Shown piece after piece: positions 23,903 through 37,309 of a stretch of 64,000 nucleotides of DNA. How positions within the stretch are numbered: position 1 is the stretch's first letter; the number at the start of each line of letters is the position of its first letter. The translations under genes were made by a program, and so were the position numbers. Location: NCBI RefSeq assembly GCF_006711645.1, contig NZ_CP041247.1, positions 5,202,427-5,266,426 on the forward strand, read 5' to 3'. Source of the stretch: Klebsiella electrica. GTDB taxonomy: Bacteria; Pseudomonadota; Gammaproteobacteria; Enterobacterales; Enterobacteriaceae. The notes below the pieces were generated by a model that worked only from the letters and a program-made list of their open reading frames with translations, did not search any database and had not been told where the DNA came from.

Positions 23903-23930
23903 CAAAAAAAGCCCTTCACGAGGAAGGGCT
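23903..23930 (-). terminator. Terminator of kup
   Basis: Stem AGCCCTTCCTCGTGAAGGGCT followed by a run of Ts on the minus strand, just after the kup stop and upstream of the rbs promoter. Confidence 0.88.
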
Positions 23931-23938
23931 TCAGAGCA

Positions 23939-25807
23939 TCAGATTTCGACCTGGGTACCGAGTTCAATTACCCGGTTTGGCGGGATTTCAAACTGATCCG
24001 GCGCCCTCAGGGCGTTACGCTGCAGCAGGAGGTACAGTTTTCCGCGCAGACGCAAATACCAAGGCCGTTTGCCGATAATCAACGACTCATGCGACATAAA
24101 GAACGAGGTCTCCATCATCCGGCAGCTCAGACCTTCCAGCCCGCAGCGATGGAACACCTCTTCCACGTTTGGCGTTTCGCGCCAGCCGTAGCTGGCGACC
24201 ACGCGCCAGAAAGACGGTGAAATCTGCTCAATCTGCACGCGACGAACGTTATGCACATAAGGCGCGTCTTCAGTACGCAGCGTCAGCAGAATCACGCGTT
24301 CGTGCAGTACCTTGTTGTGCTTGAGGTTATGCAGCAGCGCAAAAGGAATCACGTTCAACGCACGGGACATATACACGGCGGTTCCCGGTACGCGAACCGG
24401 CGGTGATTTCTCCAGGGAAGAGATCATCGCTTCCAGAGAGTTACCGTGTTCATGCATCCGACGCAGCAGACGGAAACGTTCGCTTTTCCAGGTCGTCATC
24501 ACGGTGAACATCACCAGACCCAGCGTTAACGGCAGCCAGCCGCCGGAAACAATCTTATCGAGGTTGGCCGAGAACAGCGGAAAATCAATGCTCATAAAGG
24601 CAATAAAGAACAACGCCACAAAGAACTTATTCCAGTGCCAGTTTTTACGCGCAACCGTAGTGAAGAGAATCGTGGTCAGCACCATGGTTCCCGTTACCGC
24701 GATCCCGTACGCCGCCGCCAGGTTCGAAGAGTGTTCGAAGTTGATAATCACGATGACCACCGAGACATACAGCAGCCAGTTGATGAACGGAATATAAATC
24801 TGTCCGGACTCCATTTCCGAGGTATGAATAATCCGCATCGGCGACAGATATCCCAGACGGACCGCCTGGCGAGTCAGCGAAAAGACCCCGGAAATGACCG
24901 CCTGCGAGGCGATAACCGTCGCCAGCGCGGCAATAATCAGCATCGGAATCAGCGCCCATTCAGGGGCCAGCAGGAAGAAGGGGTTTTTGATCGCTTCCGG
25001 GTGCTGTAACAGCAGCGCCCCCTGACCAAAGTAGTTCAGCACCAGCGAGGGCAGTACCACCGAAAACCAGGCCAGGCGAATCGGTAGTTTGCCAAAGTGC
25101 CCCATATCCGCATACAGCGCTTCGACACCGGTAATGGACAGCACTACCGCGCCCAGCGCAACAAAAGAGACGGTTTTATATTCAAGGAAGAAATGAACCG
25201 CCCAGTAAGGGTTTAGCGCCTGCAGCACTTCCGGGTTGGCGATAATGCTGCGCGCGCCCAGCACCGCCAGCAGCAGGAACCAAATCAGCATAATCGGCGC
25301 AAACAGCTTGCCGACCATACCGGTACCGTGCTTCTGGATAGCAAACAGCAGCGTCAACACGATAATGGAGATGGGGACAATCCAGGTATCCAGATCAGGG
25401 GCGATAATTTCCAGCCCTTCAATCGCCGACATAACCGAAATCGCCGGCGTAATCACCACTTCGCCATAGAAGAAGCTGCCGCCAATCAGGCCAAGAATCA
25501 CCAGAACCGACGTCATTCGCGCGGACGTATTGCGGCCCGCCAGCGACATCAGCGTCAGGATCCCCCCTTCACCGGCGTTATCTGCGCGCATGACAAAGGT
25601 GATATATTTGAGTGATACGGTAAAGATCAACAGCCAGAATATTAGCGACAGAAAGCCAAAAACAGCATCACGTTCAACGCCAAAGCCAAACTGACCAGAC
25701 AGACATTCCCGAAGTGTATACAGCGGACTGGTACCGATATCTCCGTATACCACGCCGATAGCCGCCAGCGTTATTGCTGGCAGCGATTGCTTATTATCAG
25801 TGCTCAT
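23939..25807 (-). CDS. kup: Low-affinity potassium transporter Kup (TrkD)
   Basis: 622 residues, the E. coli length, with about 12 membrane segments and a soluble C-terminal domain (after about 430). The family signature [17 protein letters not shown] is at the N-terminus. Imports K+ with protons, and is most useful at acidic pH. Divergent from ravA-viaA, with a 217-base AT-rich gap between them. Confidence 0.97.
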   Translation of the reverse strand: MSTDNKQSLPAITLAAIGVVYGDIGTSPLYTLRECLSGQFGFGVERDAVFGFLSLIFWLLIFTVSLKYITFVMRADNAGEGGILTLMSLAGRNTSARMTSVLVILGLIGGSFFYGEVVITPAISVMSAIEGLEIIAPDLDTWIVPISIIVLTLLFAIQKHGTGMVGKLFAPIMLIWFLLLAVLGARSIIANPEVLQALNPYWAVHFFLEYKTVSFVALGAVVLSITGVEALYADMGHFGKLPIRLAWFSVVLPSLVLNYFGQGALLLQHPEAIKNPFFLLAPEWALIPMLIIAALATVIASQAVISGVFSLTRQAVRLGYLSPMRIIHTSEMESGQIYIPFINWLLYVSVVIVIINFEHSSNLAAAYGIAVTGTMVLTTILFTTVARKNWHWNKFFVALFFIAFMSIDFPLFSANLDKIVSGGWLPLTLGLVMFTVMTTWKSERFRLLRRMHEHGNSLEAMISSLEKSPPVRVPGTAVYMSRALNVIPFALLHNLKHNKVLHERVILLTLRTEDAPYVHNVRRVQIEQISPSFWRVVASYGWRETPNVEEVFHRCGLEGLSCRMMETSFFMSHESLIIGKRPWYLRLRGKLYLLLQRNALRAPDQFEIPPNRVIELGTQVEI

Positions 25808-26024
25808 AGACTAGTCTTTTCGTTTATAAAACAAATGTGTGCCTAGTCCCTTGGCCCACAAAAAGCGCACAGTATGCACGATTATTTGCTGAATCGTACC
25901 CCTAACTAACATCATATTAACCTGACTCAAAGAAAATAAATCGATTCTTCAGGCTATTACCATCCCTAACCAAACATCTATACTCGAATCAATAACGACA
26001 CATGAAAAAGCACGCAACTCAATT

Positions 26025-27524
26025 ATGGCTCAATCACATTTACTGGCAGAAAGAATTTCCCGGCTCAGCGCCTCCCTCGAAAAAGGCTTGTTCGAACGCA
26101 GTCACGCGATACGACTCTGCCTGCTTGCCGCCCTCAGCGGCGAAAGCGTTTTTTTACTCGGTCCGCCGGGCATCGCTAAAAGCCTGATCGCCCGCCGCCT
26201 CAAATTCGCCTTTCAGCAAGCCCGCGCCTTTGAATATCTGATGACCCGCTTTTCCACTCCGGAAGAAGTTTTTGGCCCACTCTCCATCCAGGCGCTGAAG
26301 GATGAAGGGCGCTACGAGCGCCTGACGACAGGCTATCTTCCGGAAGCCGAAATCGTCTTCCTCGACGAAATCTGGAAAGCCGGCCCGGCTATCCTCAACA
26401 CCTTACTGACCGCAATCAACGAACGGCATTTTCGCAACGGGGCGAAAGAAGAAAAAATCCCCATGCGCCTGCTGGTGGCGGCTTCAAACGAATTACCGGA
26501 AACGGACAGCAGCCTTGAAGCGCTGTACGATCGCATGCTCATCCGTTTATGGCTGGATAAGGTCCAGGACAAAACGAACTTCCGCTCGATGCTGGTAAGC
26601 CAGCAGGATGAAAACAGCAACCCGGTTCCCGCCAGCCTGCAGGTCAGCGATGAAGAGTTCCGGCAGTGGCAGCAGGATATCAGCGCCGTGAAGCTCACGG
26701 ATAGCGTGTTTGAACTTATCTTTCAGCTCCGCCAGCAGCTGGATACGTTACCCGGTTCGCCGTATGTCTCGGATCGGCGCTGGAAAAAGGCCATTCGGCT
26801 GCTGCAGGCCAGCGCTTTCTTTAGCGGCCGGGATACGATTGCCCCTATCGACCTGATTTTGCTGAAAGATTGCCTGTGGCACGATATCGAAAGCATGAAC
26901 CTGATGGCGCAGCAGTTGGAAATCTTGATGACCAGCCATGCCTGGCAGCAGCAGGCCATGCTGAGCAAACTGGGCGCTATCACCCAAAGACGCATCCAAA
27001 TCCAACAGCAGCACAGTGACAAAACCGCGCTGAAGGTCACGCGCCTCGGCGGGATGTTCAGCCGTAAGCCGCATTATGAATTACCGTCTGAACTCAAGGA
27101 TACCACGCTGACCCTGCTGCTCCAGCAGCCGCTTAAGCTGCACGATATGGAAGTGATTCATATTACCTTCGTCCGCGAAGAACTCTCGCACTGGCTGGAA
27201 AAAGGCGGTGAAATCCGCGGCAAGCTTAACGGCATTGGTTTCGCCCAGCCGCTGAATATCGATGTCGATGCCAGCCAGCATCTGGTCGTTCGCGACGTCA
27301 GCCTGCAAGGCTCCCGCCTTTCGTTGCCCGGCAGCGAATCGCAAGAAAACATGCCGGTGGAAATCCGCCAGCAGCTGGAAGCGCTGGATGACGAGTGGCA
27401 CCAGCAACATAACCGCTTTAGCGAACAGCAAAAATGTCTGTTTATTCCCGGCGACTGGCTAGGGCGTATTGAAGCCAGCCTGCAGGACGTCGGCGCGCAG
27501 ATTAAACAGGCGCGGCAGCCATGA
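26025..27524 (+). CDS. ravA: MoxR-type AAA+ ATPase RavA
   Basis: 499 residues. Walker A GPPGIAKS (about 46-53), Walker [13 protein letters not shown], sensor-1 ASNELPE. The C-terminal part contains the LARA-like region that binds lysine decarboxylase LdcI in E. coli. With ViaA it modulates respiratory complexes and Fe-S proteins and affects aminoglycoside uptake. The start overlaps no other gene; the stop overlaps the viaA ATG by four bases. Confidence 0.95.
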   Translation: MAQSHLLAERISRLSASLEKGLFERSHAIRLCLLAALSGESVFLLGPPGIAKSLIARRLKFAFQQARAFEYLMTRFSTPEEVFGPLSIQALKDEGRYERLTTGYLPEAEIVFLDEIWKAGPAILNTLLTAINERHFRNGAKEEKIPMRLLVAASNELPETDSSLEALYDRMLIRLWLDKVQDKTNFRSMLVSQQDENSNPVPASLQVSDEEFRQWQQDISAVKLTDSVFELIFQLRQQLDTLPGSPYVSDRRWKKAIRLLQASAFFSGRDTIAPIDLILLKDCLWHDIESMNLMAQQLEILMTSHAWQQQAMLSKLGAITQRRIQIQQQHSDKTALKVTRLGGMFSRKPHYELPSELKDTTLTLLLQQPLKLHDMEVIHITFVREELSHWLEKGGEIRGKLNGIGFAQPLNIDVDASQHLVVRDVSLQGSRLSLPGSESQENMPVEIRQQLEALDDEWHQQHNRFSEQQKCLFIPGDWLGRIEASLQDVGAQIKQARQP

Positions 27525-28969
27525 CGCTGGATATGCTGAATGTCATGCTGGCAGTCAGCGAAGAGGGGATGATCGAAGAGATGCTGCTGGCGCTGCTGGC
27601 CTCTCCTCAGCTTGCCGTGTTCTTCGAAAAATTTCCGCGCCTGAAGAATATTATCGCCGCCGATATTCCGCGCTGGCGAGAGGCCGTCAGAGCCCGACTC
27701 AAAGAGACGTCAATCCCGCCTGAGCTGGATATTGAAGTACAGCACTATCAGCGCTCGCAACTGCTCTCCACCTCGCAGTTTATCGTGCAGCTTCCGCAGA
27801 TCCTTGGCCAGCTGCATCAACTGCACTCGCCGTTTGCCGCCCAGGCGCAGCAGCTGGTGGATAACAATGCCGCCTTCACGCCCGCGCTCCATACCCTGTT
27901 TTTACAGCGCTGGCGTCTGAGCCTGGTGGTGCAGGCAACCACACTCAACCAGCAGCTACTGGATGAAGAACGCGATCAGCTGCTGAGCGAAGTCCAGGAG
28001 AGGATGACCCTCAGCGGGCAGCTGGAGCCGGTGCTGGTGGAGAACGATAACGCCGCGGGTCGGCTGTGGGATATGAGCGCCGGCGAGCTGAAGCGCGGCG
28101 ACTATCAGCTGATCATTCGCTACGGCGACTTTCTCAGCCAGCAGCCGGAACTGATGCAGCTGGCTGAACAGTTAGGCCGCTCGCGGGAAGCCAAATCGGT
28201 GCCGAAAAAAGATGCGCCGATGGAAGCTTTTCGCAGCCTGGTTCGTGAGCCGGCAACGGTACCGGAACAGGTTGATGGCCTGCAACAGAGCGATGATATC
28301 CTGCGCCTGCTCCCGCCGGAGCTGGCGACGCTGGGGATAACTGAACTGGAATTCGAGTTCTATCGTAAGCTGGTAGAAAAGCAGCTGCTGACCTATCGCT
28401 TACATGGCGACGCCTGGCGGGAAAAAATCACCGAGAGGCCGGTGACCCGGCAAGATTTTGACGAACAGCCGCGCGGACCGTTTATCGTCTGCGTCGATAC
28501 TTCCGGCTCGATGGGCGGTTTCAACGAACAGTGTGCCAAGGCGTTTTGCCTGGCCTTAATGCGGGTGGCGCTGGCCGACAATCGCCGCTGCTTTATTATG
28601 CTGTTCTCCAGTGAAGTCGTGCACTACGAGCTGACGGGCCCGCAGGGCCTGGAGCAGGCGATCCGCTTTCTGAGCCAGCGTTTTCGCGGCGGCACGGATC
28701 TAGCCAGCTGTTTCCGTTCCATCATCGAGCGAATGCAAAATCCGCAGTGGGTCGATGCCGACGCGGTGGTGATTTCCGATTTTATTGCCCAGCGGCTGCC
28801 GGACGAGGTAATCAATAAGGTGGGGGAGCTACAGCGCAAGCATCATCATCGCTTTCATGCGGTGGCGATGTCTGTACATGGCAAACCCGGCATTATGCGC
28901 ATCTTCGATCATATCTGGCGCTTTGATACCGGGTTACGTAGCCGCCTGCTGCGACGCTGGCGGCGTTAA
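27521..28969 (+). CDS. viaA: VWA-domain protein ViaA, partner of RavA
   Basis: 482 residues. The C-terminal von Willebrand A domain carries the metal-ion-dependent adhesion motif DTSGSMGG (about residues 327-334), with the further MIDAS threonine in RGGTDLAS. It stimulates RavA ATPase activity. Translationally coupled to ravA. Convergent with asnA, with only three bases between stop codons. Confidence 0.95.
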   Translation: MTLDMLNVMLAVSEEGMIEEMLLALLASPQLAVFFEKFPRLKNIIAADIPRWREAVRARLKETSIPPELDIEVQHYQRSQLLSTSQFIVQLPQILGQLHQLHSPFAAQAQQLVDNNAAFTPALHTLFLQRWRLSLVVQATTLNQQLLDEERDQLLSEVQERMTLSGQLEPVLVENDNAAGRLWDMSAGELKRGDYQLIIRYGDFLSQQPELMQLAEQLGRSREAKSVPKKDAPMEAFRSLVREPATVPEQVDGLQQSDDILRLLPPELATLGITELEFEFYRKLVEKQLLTYRLHGDAWREKITERPVTRQDFDEQPRGPFIVCVDTSGSMGGFNEQCAKAFCLALMRVALADNRRCFIMLFSSEVVHYELTGPQGLEQAIRFLSQRFRGGTDLASCFRSIIERMQNPQWVDADAVVISDFIAQRLPDEVINKVGELQRKHHHRFHAVAMSVHGKPGIMRIFDHIWRFDTGLRSRLLRRWRR

Positions 28970-28972
28970 TGG

Positions 28973-29965
28973 TTACAGCAGAGCGGCAACGCTTTCACGT
29001 ACCTGCGTCGGCCATACGCCGCACTGTACCTGGCCGATATGATCCAGCTGCAACAGCAGCATGGTAAGCCGGGATTGACCAATGCCGCCGCCAATAGTCT
29101 GCGGCATTTCACCGCGCAGCAACGCCTGGTGCCACTCCAGCTTGAGACGGTCTTCATCACCGGTGACCGCCAGCTGACGCTTGAGAGCGTCGGCATCCAC
29201 GCGGATCCCCATAGAAGAGAGCTCAAACGCATCTTCCAGCACCGGGTTCCACACCAGGATATCGCCGTTCAGACCGGCAAATTCACCCTCCCCCGTGCTG
29301 CTCCAGTCATCATAATCCGGGGCACGAACGTCATGGCGCTTACCGTCGGATAACTTGCCGCCAATCCCAATCAGAAATACCGCGCCCAGCTGTTTGGCGA
29401 TCGCCCGCTCACGGCCTTTGGCATCCAGATCCGGGAAACGGCTCAGCAGTTCCTGACTGTGGACAAAGTGGATCGATTCCGGCAGGAACGGTGCCAGACC
29501 AAACTCTTTGCTCACTGCGGCTTCGGTCGCTTTGATCCCGGCGTAGATAGCCTCAACGGTGGATTTCAGCGTACCGAGATGGCGCTCGCCATCCCCCATC
29601 ACGCGCTCCCAGTCCCACTGGTCAACGTAGACAGAGTGAATAGCGGTCAGGCGGTCTTCATCGGGGCGAAGGGCCTTCATGTGCGTGTACAGCCCTTCGC
29701 CCGCGCTGAAGTCGTGTTGTCCCAGGGTTTGACGTTTCCACTTCGCCAGTGAATGAACCACTTCGAACCGGGCGTCTGGCAGTGTTTTCACTTTCACCTG
29801 AACCGCTTTCTCGCAACCAGACAGGTTGTCCTGAGTCCCATCTCCTACGCGGCTTAAGATAGGCGCCTGGACTTCAATCAGACCAAGTTTCTCTTCCAGC
29901 TGGCGGGAAAAGTGAGACTTAACGAAACTAATCTGGCGTTGTTTTGCGATGTATGCGGTTTTCAT
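28973..29965 (-). CDS. asnA: Aspartate-ammonia ligase (asparagine synthetase A)
   Basis: 330 residues. Class-II aminoacyl-tRNA-synthetase-like fold; conserved stretches include [28 protein letters not shown] and the C-terminal [15 protein letters not shown]. Makes asparagine from aspartate, ammonia and ATP. Divergent from asnC, whose product activates it in E. coli unless asparagine is present. Confidence 0.97.
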   Translation of the reverse strand: MKTAYIAKQRQISFVKSHFSRQLEEKLGLIEVQAPILSRVGDGTQDNLSGCEKAVQVKVKTLPDARFEVVHSLAKWKRQTLGQHDFSAGEGLYTHMKALRPDEDRLTAIHSVYVDQWDWERVMGDGERHLGTLKSTVEAIYAGIKATEAAVSKEFGLAPFLPESIHFVHSQELLSRFPDLDAKGRERAIAKQLGAVFLIGIGGKLSDGKRHDVRAPDYDDWSSTGEGEFAGLNGDILVWNPVLEDAFELSSMGIRVDADALKRQLAVTGDEDRLKLEWHQALLRGEMPQTIGGGIGQSRLTMLLLQLDHIGQVQCGVWPTQVRESVAALL

Positions 29966-30117
29966 TTTTTATGGCTCCTGCGTCCTGTTGATATTGATTA
30001 AGCAACAAAAATGGCTACCAATTCAATAATCAAACAACAAAAAGCCATGTTCACTTTTGATTCATTAAAATATATGGCTAATATAGAAAGAATCCTCAAA
30101 CATCATAAGAAAAACCT

Positions 30118-30576
30118 ATGGAAAATTATCAGATCGACAATCTGGACCGCGGCATTCTGGAAGCGTTAATGACCAATGCCCGTACCGCCTATGCTGAACT
30201 GGCCAAACAGTTTGGCGTCAGCCCGGGGACGATTCATGTTCGCGTGGAGAAGATGAAACAGGCGGGTATCATCACCGGCGCGCGCATTGACGTAAACCCT
30301 AAACAACTCGGCTACGACGTCTGCTGCTTTATCGGCATTATCCTTAAAAGCGCCAAAGACTATCCTTCCGCCCTGGAAAAGCTGAACGCGCTGGATGAAG
30401 TGACCGAAGCGTATTACACCACCGGGCACTACAGCATCTTTATTAAGGTAATGTGCCGCTCGATCGATGCCCTCCAGCAGGTACTTATCAACAAGATCCA
30501 AACAATCGATGAAATTCAGTCCACCGAGACCCTGATCTCCCTGCAGAACCCGATCATGCGGACTATCCGCCCGTGA
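30118..30576 (+). CDS. asnC: Asparagine-responsive regulator AsnC
   Basis: 152 residues of the Lrp/AsnC family. The N-terminal helix-turn-helix (AELAKQFGVSPGTIHVRVEKM) is followed by a RAM ligand-binding domain. Activates asnA and represses its own gene and mioC-directed readthrough. The stop codon is in the loop of its own terminator. Upstream of mioC and oriC, as in E. coli. Confidence 0.97.
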   Translation: MENYQIDNLDRGILEALMTNARTAYAELAKQFGVSPGTIHVRVEKMKQAGIITGARIDVNPKQLGYDVCCFIGIILKSAKDYPSALEKLNALDEVTEAYYTTGHYSIFIKVMCRSIDALQQVLINKIQTIDEIQSTETLISLQNPIMRTIRP

Positions 30577-30588
30577 TCGGGCTTTTTT
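30569..30588 (+). terminator. Terminator overlapping the asnC stop codon
   Basis: Stem GCCCG-TGAT-CGGGC followed by TTTTTT. The asnC TGA stop is the loop of this hairpin. Confidence 0.8.
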
Positions 30589-30597
30589 AATCCCACA

Positions 30598-30606
30598 TTT
30601 TCCACA
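30598..30606 (-). promoter_or_regulatory. DnaA-box-like site at the mioC promoter
   Basis: TTTTCCACA on the plus strand (TGTGGAAAA on the minus) is one base off the strong DnaA box TTATCCACA. E. coli mioC has a DnaA box at its promoter, through which DnaA represses transcription entering oriC. Confidence 0.55.
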
Positions 30607-30667
30607 GGTAGATCCCAGCTCTCACACAGCGTACAATGTGCCACTCTGAATAATTGAGCAGGCGATC

Positions 30668-31108
30668 ATGGCAGACATTACGCTTATCAGCGGCAGTACC
30701 CTGGGCAGTGCGGAATATGTAGCGGAGCATCTGGCTGAAAAGCTGGAAGAGGCGGGCTACAGCACCGAAATCCAGCACGGTCCGTTGATCGAGGATCTGC
30801 AGGCCGAGGGGATCTGGTTAGTTATCTCCTCTACACATGGCGCGGGGGATATCCCTGATAATCTGCTGCCGTTCTATGAAGCGCTTCAGGAAAAGCAGGC
30901 AGACCTGTCCACCGTTCGTTTTGGCGCCATCGGCATCGGCAGCCGCGAATACGACACCTTCTGCGGCGCCATCGACAAAATCGACAGCGCATTGAAGGCA
31001 TGTGGTGCACAACAGCTCGGCGAAACGCTGAAGATAAATGTCCTGGAACATGAAATTCCGGAAGATCCGGCTGAGATTTGGGTCGGATCCTGGAAAGATT
31101 TGCTCTAA
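30668..31108 (+). CDS. mioC: Flavodoxin-like protein MioC
   Basis: 146 residues with the flavodoxin FMN-binding loop SGSTLGSAEYVAEHL near the N-terminus and SSTHGAGDIPDN around 57-68. Binds FMN; in E. coli it supports biotin synthase activity in vitro. Transcription from its promoter runs into oriC and affects initiation timing. Confidence 0.96.
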   Translation: MADITLISGSTLGSAEYVAEHLAEKLEEAGYSTEIQHGPLIEDLQAEGIWLVISSTHGAGDIPDNLLPFYEALQEKQADLSTVRFGAIGIGSREYDTFCGAIDKIDSALKACGAQQLGETLKINVLEHEIPEDPAEIWVGSWKDLL

Positions 31109-31410
31109 GTTTTGTAAATATCGTTCGATCTTCTGTGGATAACTATACTTAAAAGCTCTGATCAACCGGTAGTTATCCAAAGTATAAGCCGTGGCTGCTT
31201 TTTGACCTGTGTATAACCCTTCATTTTGATCCCAGCTTATACGGAACAGGATCACCGATCATTCACAGATAGTGATCCTTCTTAAATATTTGATCTTAAA
31301 CCGCAGATCGGGCTTATCCACAGAAAGGTTCGATCCTAATAAGAGATCACAGTAAAACAGATCTCTAAATAAAAGATCTTCTTTTTAATACTCAAGATCC
31401 CGGAGCTTTC
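31109..31410. other. oriC: Chromosomal replication origin oriC
   Basis: Lies between mioC and mnmG, the enterobacterial oriC position, and holds every expected element. DnaA boxes: R4 TGTGGATAA (31134-31142), R3-type TTATCCAAA (31173-31181), R2 TGTGTATAA (31208-31216), R5/M TCATTCACA (31259-31267), R1 TTATCCACA (31314-31322). The AT-rich unwinding region has three 13-mers on the minus strand: GATCTCTTATTAG (31348-31336), GATCTGTTTTACT (31363-31351), GATCTTTTATTTA (31378-31366). About 13 GATC sites lie within roughly 290 bases, for Dam/SeqA control. The unwinding element faces mnmG. Replication starts here bidirectionally. Confidence 0.98.
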
Positions 31411-31489
31411 TCGAAAGGCTAAAGTTGAGTAGAATCCACGGCCCGGGCTTCAATCTATTTTCAAACCGCTTTATGCGAGGCATACCACC

Positions 31490-33379
31490 ATGTTTTATCA
31501 GGATCCTTTTGACGTCATCATCATTGGCGGGGGTCATGCAGGCACTGAGGCCGCGATGGCCGCAGCGCGGATGGGTCAGCAGACCCTGCTTTTGACACAC
31601 AATATCGACACCCTGGGGCAGATGAGCTGCAACCCGGCGATTGGCGGCATTGGGAAAGGACACCTGGTAAAAGAAGTGGATGCGCTTGGCGGACTGATGG
31701 CGAAAGCGATCGACCAGGCAGGCATTCAGTTTAGGATACTAAACGCCAGCAAAGGCCCGGCGGTACGGGCGACGCGAGCTCAGGCAGACCGCGTGCTCTA
31801 TCGTCAGGCGGTGCGCACGGCGTTGGAAAACCAGCCAAATCTGATGATCTTCCAGCAGGCGGTGGAGGATCTGATTGTCGAAAACGATCGGGTTGTCGGC
31901 GCCGTTACCCAGATGGGACTGAAATTCCGCGCTAAAGCGGTGGTCCTGACCGTCGGCACCTTCCTTGACGGCAAGATCCATATCGGGCTGGATAACTACA
32001 GCGGTGGCCGCGCAGGCGATCCGCCGTCGATCCCGCTTTCTCGCCGTTTACGTGAGCTGCCGCTGCGGGTCAGTCGCCTGAAAACCGGGACGCCGCCGCG
32101 TATTGACGCCCGTACCATCGATTTCAGCGTTCTGGCGCAGCAGCATGGTGATAATCCCATGCCGGTCTTCTCGTTCATGGGCAATGCGGCTCAGCATCCG
32201 CAGCAGGTACCGTGCTATATCACCCATACCAACGAGAAAACCCACGATGTGATCCGCAATAATCTCGATCGCAGCCCGATGTATGCCGGGGTGATTGAAG
32301 GGATCGGTCCGCGCTACTGCCCGTCGATCGAAGATAAAGTGATGCGCTTTGCCGATCGCAACCAGCACCAGATCTTCCTCGAGCCGGAAGGGCTGACCTC
32401 TAACGAAATTTATCCGAACGGTATCTCCACCAGCCTGCCGTTTGACGTACAAATGCAGATTGTTCGCTCAATGCAGGGTATGGAGAACGCCAGAATCGTT
32501 CGTCCAGGCTACGCTATTGAGTACGATTTCTTCGACCCGCGTGACCTGAAGCCGACGCTGGAAAGCAAATATATCCACGGTCTGTTCTTTGCCGGACAGA
32601 TTAACGGTACCACCGGTTACGAAGAAGCCGCTGCTCAGGGACTGCTTGCCGGCCTGAACGCCAGTCGTTTCTCAGCGGAAAAAGAGGGCTGGGCGCCGGC
32701 GCGTTCAGAAGCCTACCTCGGTGTGCTGGTCGACGATCTGTGTACGCTGGGAACCAAAGAACCGTACCGGATGTTTACTTCACGCGCCGAATATCGTCTG
32801 ATGCTGCGCGAAGATAATGCCGATCTGCGTCTGACGGAACAGGGGCGCGAACTGGGTCTGGTCGATGATGAACGCTGGGCGCGATTCAACGAGAAGCTGG
32901 AAAGCATTGAGCTTGAGCGTCAACGTCTGAAATCCACCTGGGTTTACCCGGCGGCAGACAGCGTGGAACAAGTCAATGCGCATCTGTCTGCGCCACTGTC
33001 TCGCGAAGCGAGCGGGGAAGATTTGCTCCGTCGTCCGGAAATGACCTATGAGCAGCTGGTTCAGCTGTCACCGTTCTCGCCGGGCCTGGAAGATGCGCAG
33101 GCTGCAGAGCAGGTTGAGATCCAGGTGAAGTACGAAGGATATATCGCTCGTCAGCAGGAAGAGATCGAAAGACAGCAGCGTAATGAGAATACGATCCTGC
33201 CGGCAACGCTTGATTATCGTCAGGTGATCGGGTTGTCGAATGAAGTGATTGCCAAGCTTAACGATCACAAACCGTCTTCAATCGGCCAGGCTTCGCGTAT
33301 TTCCGGCATCACGCCAGCGGCGATTTCTATTTTGCTGGTCTGGTTGAAAAAGCAGGGGATGCTGCGCCGCAGCGCCTGA
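31490..33379 (+). CDS. mnmG: tRNA uridine-34 carboxymethylaminomethyl modification enzyme MnmG (GidA)
   Basis: 629 residues. FAD-binding GxGxxG-type motif in [14 protein letters not shown] (about 10-23), the family motif [13 protein letters not shown], and [18 protein letters not shown]. With MnmE (59546-60910) it builds the cmnm5 group on wobble U34 of several tRNAs. First gene on the mnmG side of oriC and upstream of rsmG, as in E. coli. Confidence 0.98.
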   Translation: MFYQDPFDVIIIGGGHAGTEAAMAAARMGQQTLLLTHNIDTLGQMSCNPAIGGIGKGHLVKEVDALGGLMAKAIDQAGIQFRILNASKGPAVRATRAQADRVLYRQAVRTALENQPNLMIFQQAVEDLIVENDRVVGAVTQMGLKFRAKAVVLTVGTFLDGKIHIGLDNYSGGRAGDPPSIPLSRRLRELPLRVSRLKTGTPPRIDARTIDFSVLAQQHGDNPMPVFSFMGNAAQHPQQVPCYITHTNEKTHDVIRNNLDRSPMYAGVIEGIGPRYCPSIEDKVMRFADRNQHQIFLEPEGLTSNEIYPNGISTSLPFDVQMQIVRSMQGMENARIVRPGYAIEYDFFDPRDLKPTLESKYIHGLFFAGQINGTTGYEEAAAQGLLAGLNASRFSAEKEGWAPARSEAYLGVLVDDLCTLGTKEPYRMFTSRAEYRLMLREDNADLRLTEQGRELGLVDDERWARFNEKLESIELERQRLKSTWVYPAADSVEQVNAHLSAPLSREASGEDLLRRPEMTYEQLVQLSPFSPGLEDAQAAEQVEIQVKYEGYIARQQEEIERQQRNENTILPATLDYRQVIGLSNEVIAKLNDHKPSSIGQASRISGITPAAISILLVWLKKQGMLRRSA

Positions 33380-33494
33380 TTGCCCCGACAGGCGGAATTT
33401 GGCGGATAGCAGGCTGCTTCTCCGCCCTTTTTGATTCACCGGCCCGGTAAGCGTCATCGCCTCCGGGCTCATTATTTCTGGACAGGTACTGAAC

Positions 33495-34118
33495 GTGCTC
33501 AACAAACTTTCTCGTCTGCTGGCTGAGGCCGGTATTTCGCTCACCGATCACCAGAAAAACCAGCTGGTGGCCTATGTTGGCATGCTGGATAAGTGGAACA
33601 AAGCCTACAATCTGACTTCCGTTCGCGATCCGAATGAGATGCTGATTCGCCATATCCTCGATAGCATTGTTGTTGCGCCGTACCTGCAGGGAACGCGTTT
33701 TATCGACGTTGGAACAGGACCAGGGCTGCCGGGAATCCCGCTGGCGATAGTGCTCCCGCAAGCACATTTCACGCTGCTGGACAGCCTCGGCAAGCGCGTG
33801 CGTTTTCTTCGCCAGGTCCAGCATGAGTTAAAACTGGAGAATATCGCCCCGGTACAGAGCCGCGTGGAAGATTTCCCTGCAGAACCGCCGTTCGATGGCG
33901 TCATCAGCCGCGCATTTGCCTCGCTGAACGACATGGTCAGCTGGTGCCATCATCTGCCGTCAGAAACCGGCTGTTTCTATGCGTTGAAAGGAGTGGCTCA
34001 GGAAGATGAAATGGCAAATCTTCCCGAAGGATACACCGTCAGCGAGATTATCAGGTTGCATGTTCCTGCGCTGGAAGGGGAGCGTCACCTGGTGGTTATT
34101 AAGCCAAAAATGATTTAG
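33495..34118 (+). CDS. rsmG: 16S rRNA m7G527 methyltransferase RsmG (GidB)
   Basis: 207 residues, GTG start. The SAM-binding loop [12 protein letters not shown] lies at about 69-80. Methylates G527 of 16S rRNA; loss gives low-level streptomycin resistance. About 115 bases downstream of mnmG and probably co-transcribed. Confidence 0.96.
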   Translation: MLNKLSRLLAEAGISLTDHQKNQLVAYVGMLDKWNKAYNLTSVRDPNEMLIRHILDSIVVAPYLQGTRFIDVGTGPGLPGIPLAIVLPQAHFTLLDSLGKRVRFLRQVQHELKLENIAPVQSRVEDFPAEPPFDGVISRAFASLNDMVSWCHHLPSETGCFYALKGVAQEDEMANLPEGYTVSEIIRLHVPALEGERHLVVIKPKMI

Positions 34119-34614
34119 TTTTTATCAAAAAATGTGAAAAAAATCAGACCGCCGCATGTTACAAAAATAAATGTCACTGCGCGCGATTCGCGGCGCCTTT
34201 TAACCATGTTTTTACCATGGGTTATCCCAGGGTTAACTTTGACGGTTGGTTTACTGGTAAAATAGTCAACATTGAAAATATCAGGACGCTAAAAATCGAG
34301 CGACTGGCAAGGCATACGGATGTTAAATATTTATTATAAATGTCAATAAAAGGTTTTCATTGTATGCGCGGTTGTTTTATAAAAACTGCTCATTTTTTAT
34401 CTTTAATATCAAAAAGATGAAAACAGACAATTTATGAATGGAATTAATTCGCTTTACTCTAAAATGTTTAATATGTGATCTGGTGCACGCTTTAATCTCT
34501 GTGTTTTCTCAGTATTTGCAGTTTCGTATGACGGCTCACAGATTGGCAAAATGCAGGAAAAGTTGCCTGCTGGAAAATAATTAAACATTTATTCACTATT
34601 TTGCTACTTATTGT
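34119..34614. other. AT-rich rsmG-atpI intergenic region, no gene seen
   Basis: About 500 bases rich in A and T between rsmG and the atp promoter. I see no ORF with a ribosome-binding site, no clear terminator and no RNA gene, only short weak inverted repeats such as accatgtttttaccatggg. E. coli has a similarly long gap here. Confidence 0.6.
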
Positions 34615-34642
34615 TTGAAATCACGGGGCGTCACCGTATAAT
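34615..34642 (+). promoter_or_regulatory. Main promoter of the atp operon
   Basis: TTGAAA (34615-34620), 16-bp spacer, TATAAT (34637-34642), about 90 bases before atpI. This matches the E. coli atpI promoter sequence from memory. Confidence 0.85.
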
Positions 34643-34732
34643 TTGTCCGCTTTTTGATGCTTGACTCTTCGTCTTAAAGGACGTTTTATACGACACGCGA
34701 CATACCTCGAAGGGAGCAGGAGTAAAAACGTG

Positions 34733-36244
<1,512 letters not shown>

Positions 36245-36278
36245 TAAGCCACAGAGTTAATTTAAGAGGTATTGTGCT

Positions 36279-36749
36279 GTGAACATGAACGCAACAATCC
36301 TCGGCCAGGCCATCGCGTTTGTTCTTTTCGTATGGTTCTGCATGAAGTACGTATGGCCGCCTTTAATGGCTGCCATCGAAAAGCGTCAGAAAGAGATTTC
36401 CGACGGTTTGGCTTCTGCAGAACGCGCTAAGAAAGATTTGGACCTTGCACAGGCCAACGCGACCGACCAGCTGAAAAAAGCGAAAGCGGAAGCCCAGGTC
36501 ATCATCGAGCAGGCGAACAAGCGTCGCGCTCAGATGCTGGACGAAGCTAAAGCTGAAGCAGAACAGGAACGCACCAAAATCGTCGCACAGGCGCAGGCTG
36601 AAATTGATGCCGAACGTAAACGTGCTCGCGAGGAGCTGCGTAAGCAGGTCGCAATCCTGGCTGTTGCTGGCGCCGAGAAGATCATCGAACGTTCCGTGGA
36701 TGAAGCTGCTAACAGCGACATCGTGGACAAACTTGTCGCTGAACTGTAA
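36279..36749 (+). CDS. atpF: ATP synthase Fo subunit b
   Basis: 156 residues, GTG start. One N-terminal membrane helix, then a long charged coiled coil (about 30-130) forming the peripheral stalk. Same length as E. coli. Confidence 0.97.
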   Translation: MNMNATILGQAIAFVLFVWFCMKYVWPPLMAAIEKRQKEISDGLASAERAKKDLDLAQANATDQLKKAKAEAQVIIEQANKRRAQMLDEAKAEAEQERTKIVAQAQAEIDAERKRAREELRKQVAILAVAGAEKIIERSVDEAANSDIVDKLVAEL

Positions 36750-36763
36750 GGAGGGAGGGGCTG

Positions 36764-37297
36764 ATGTCTGAATTTGTAACGGTAGCTCGCCCCTACGCCA
36801 AAGCAGCTTTTGACTTTGCCGTCGAACACAAAAGTGTCGAACGCTGGCAGGATATGCTGGCGTTTGCTGCTGAAGTGACGAAAAACGAACAAATGGCAGA
36901 GCTTCTGTCCGGTGCTCTGGCGCCGGAAACGCTCTCTGACGCGTTCATTGCGGTATGCGGTGAGCAACTGGACGAAAATGGCCAGAACCTGATTCGGGTT
37001 ATGGCTGAAAATGGTCGTCTGCAAGTGCTCCCGGATGTTCTTGAGCAGTTCATTCACCTGCGCGCTGCCAGTGAGGCAACCGCAGAGGTAGATGTTATTT
37101 CTGCCTCCCGGTTGAGTGAAGCACAGCTTGAGAAGATCGTCGGCGCGATGGAAAAACGTCTGTCACGCAAAGTTAAGCTGAATTGCAAAATCGATAAGTC
37201 TGTTATGGCAGGTGTTATCATCCGTGCGGGTGATATGGTCATTGATGGTAGCGTACGCGGCCGTCTTGATCGCCTTGCAGACGTCTTGCAGTCTTAA
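36764..37297 (+). CDS. atpH: ATP synthase F1 subunit delta
   Basis: 177 residues, [20 protein letters not shown] start typical of the OSCP/delta family. Joins the stalk to the F1 head. Confidence 0.97.
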   Translation: MSEFVTVARPYAKAAFDFAVEHKSVERWQDMLAFAAEVTKNEQMAELLSGALAPETLSDAFIAVCGEQLDENGQNLIRVMAENGRLQVLPDVLEQFIHLRAASEATAEVDVISASRLSEAQLEKIVGAMEKRLSRKVKLNCKIDKSVMAGVIIRAGDMVIDGSVRGRLDRLADVLQS

Positions 37298-37309
37298 GGG
37301 GACTGGAGC

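Noticed and set aside
34119..34614. Small RNA or leader peptide in the rsmG-atpI gap
   Set aside because: AT-rich, with no terminator-linked stem-loop or ribosome-binding site; only the known atp promoter is convincing.
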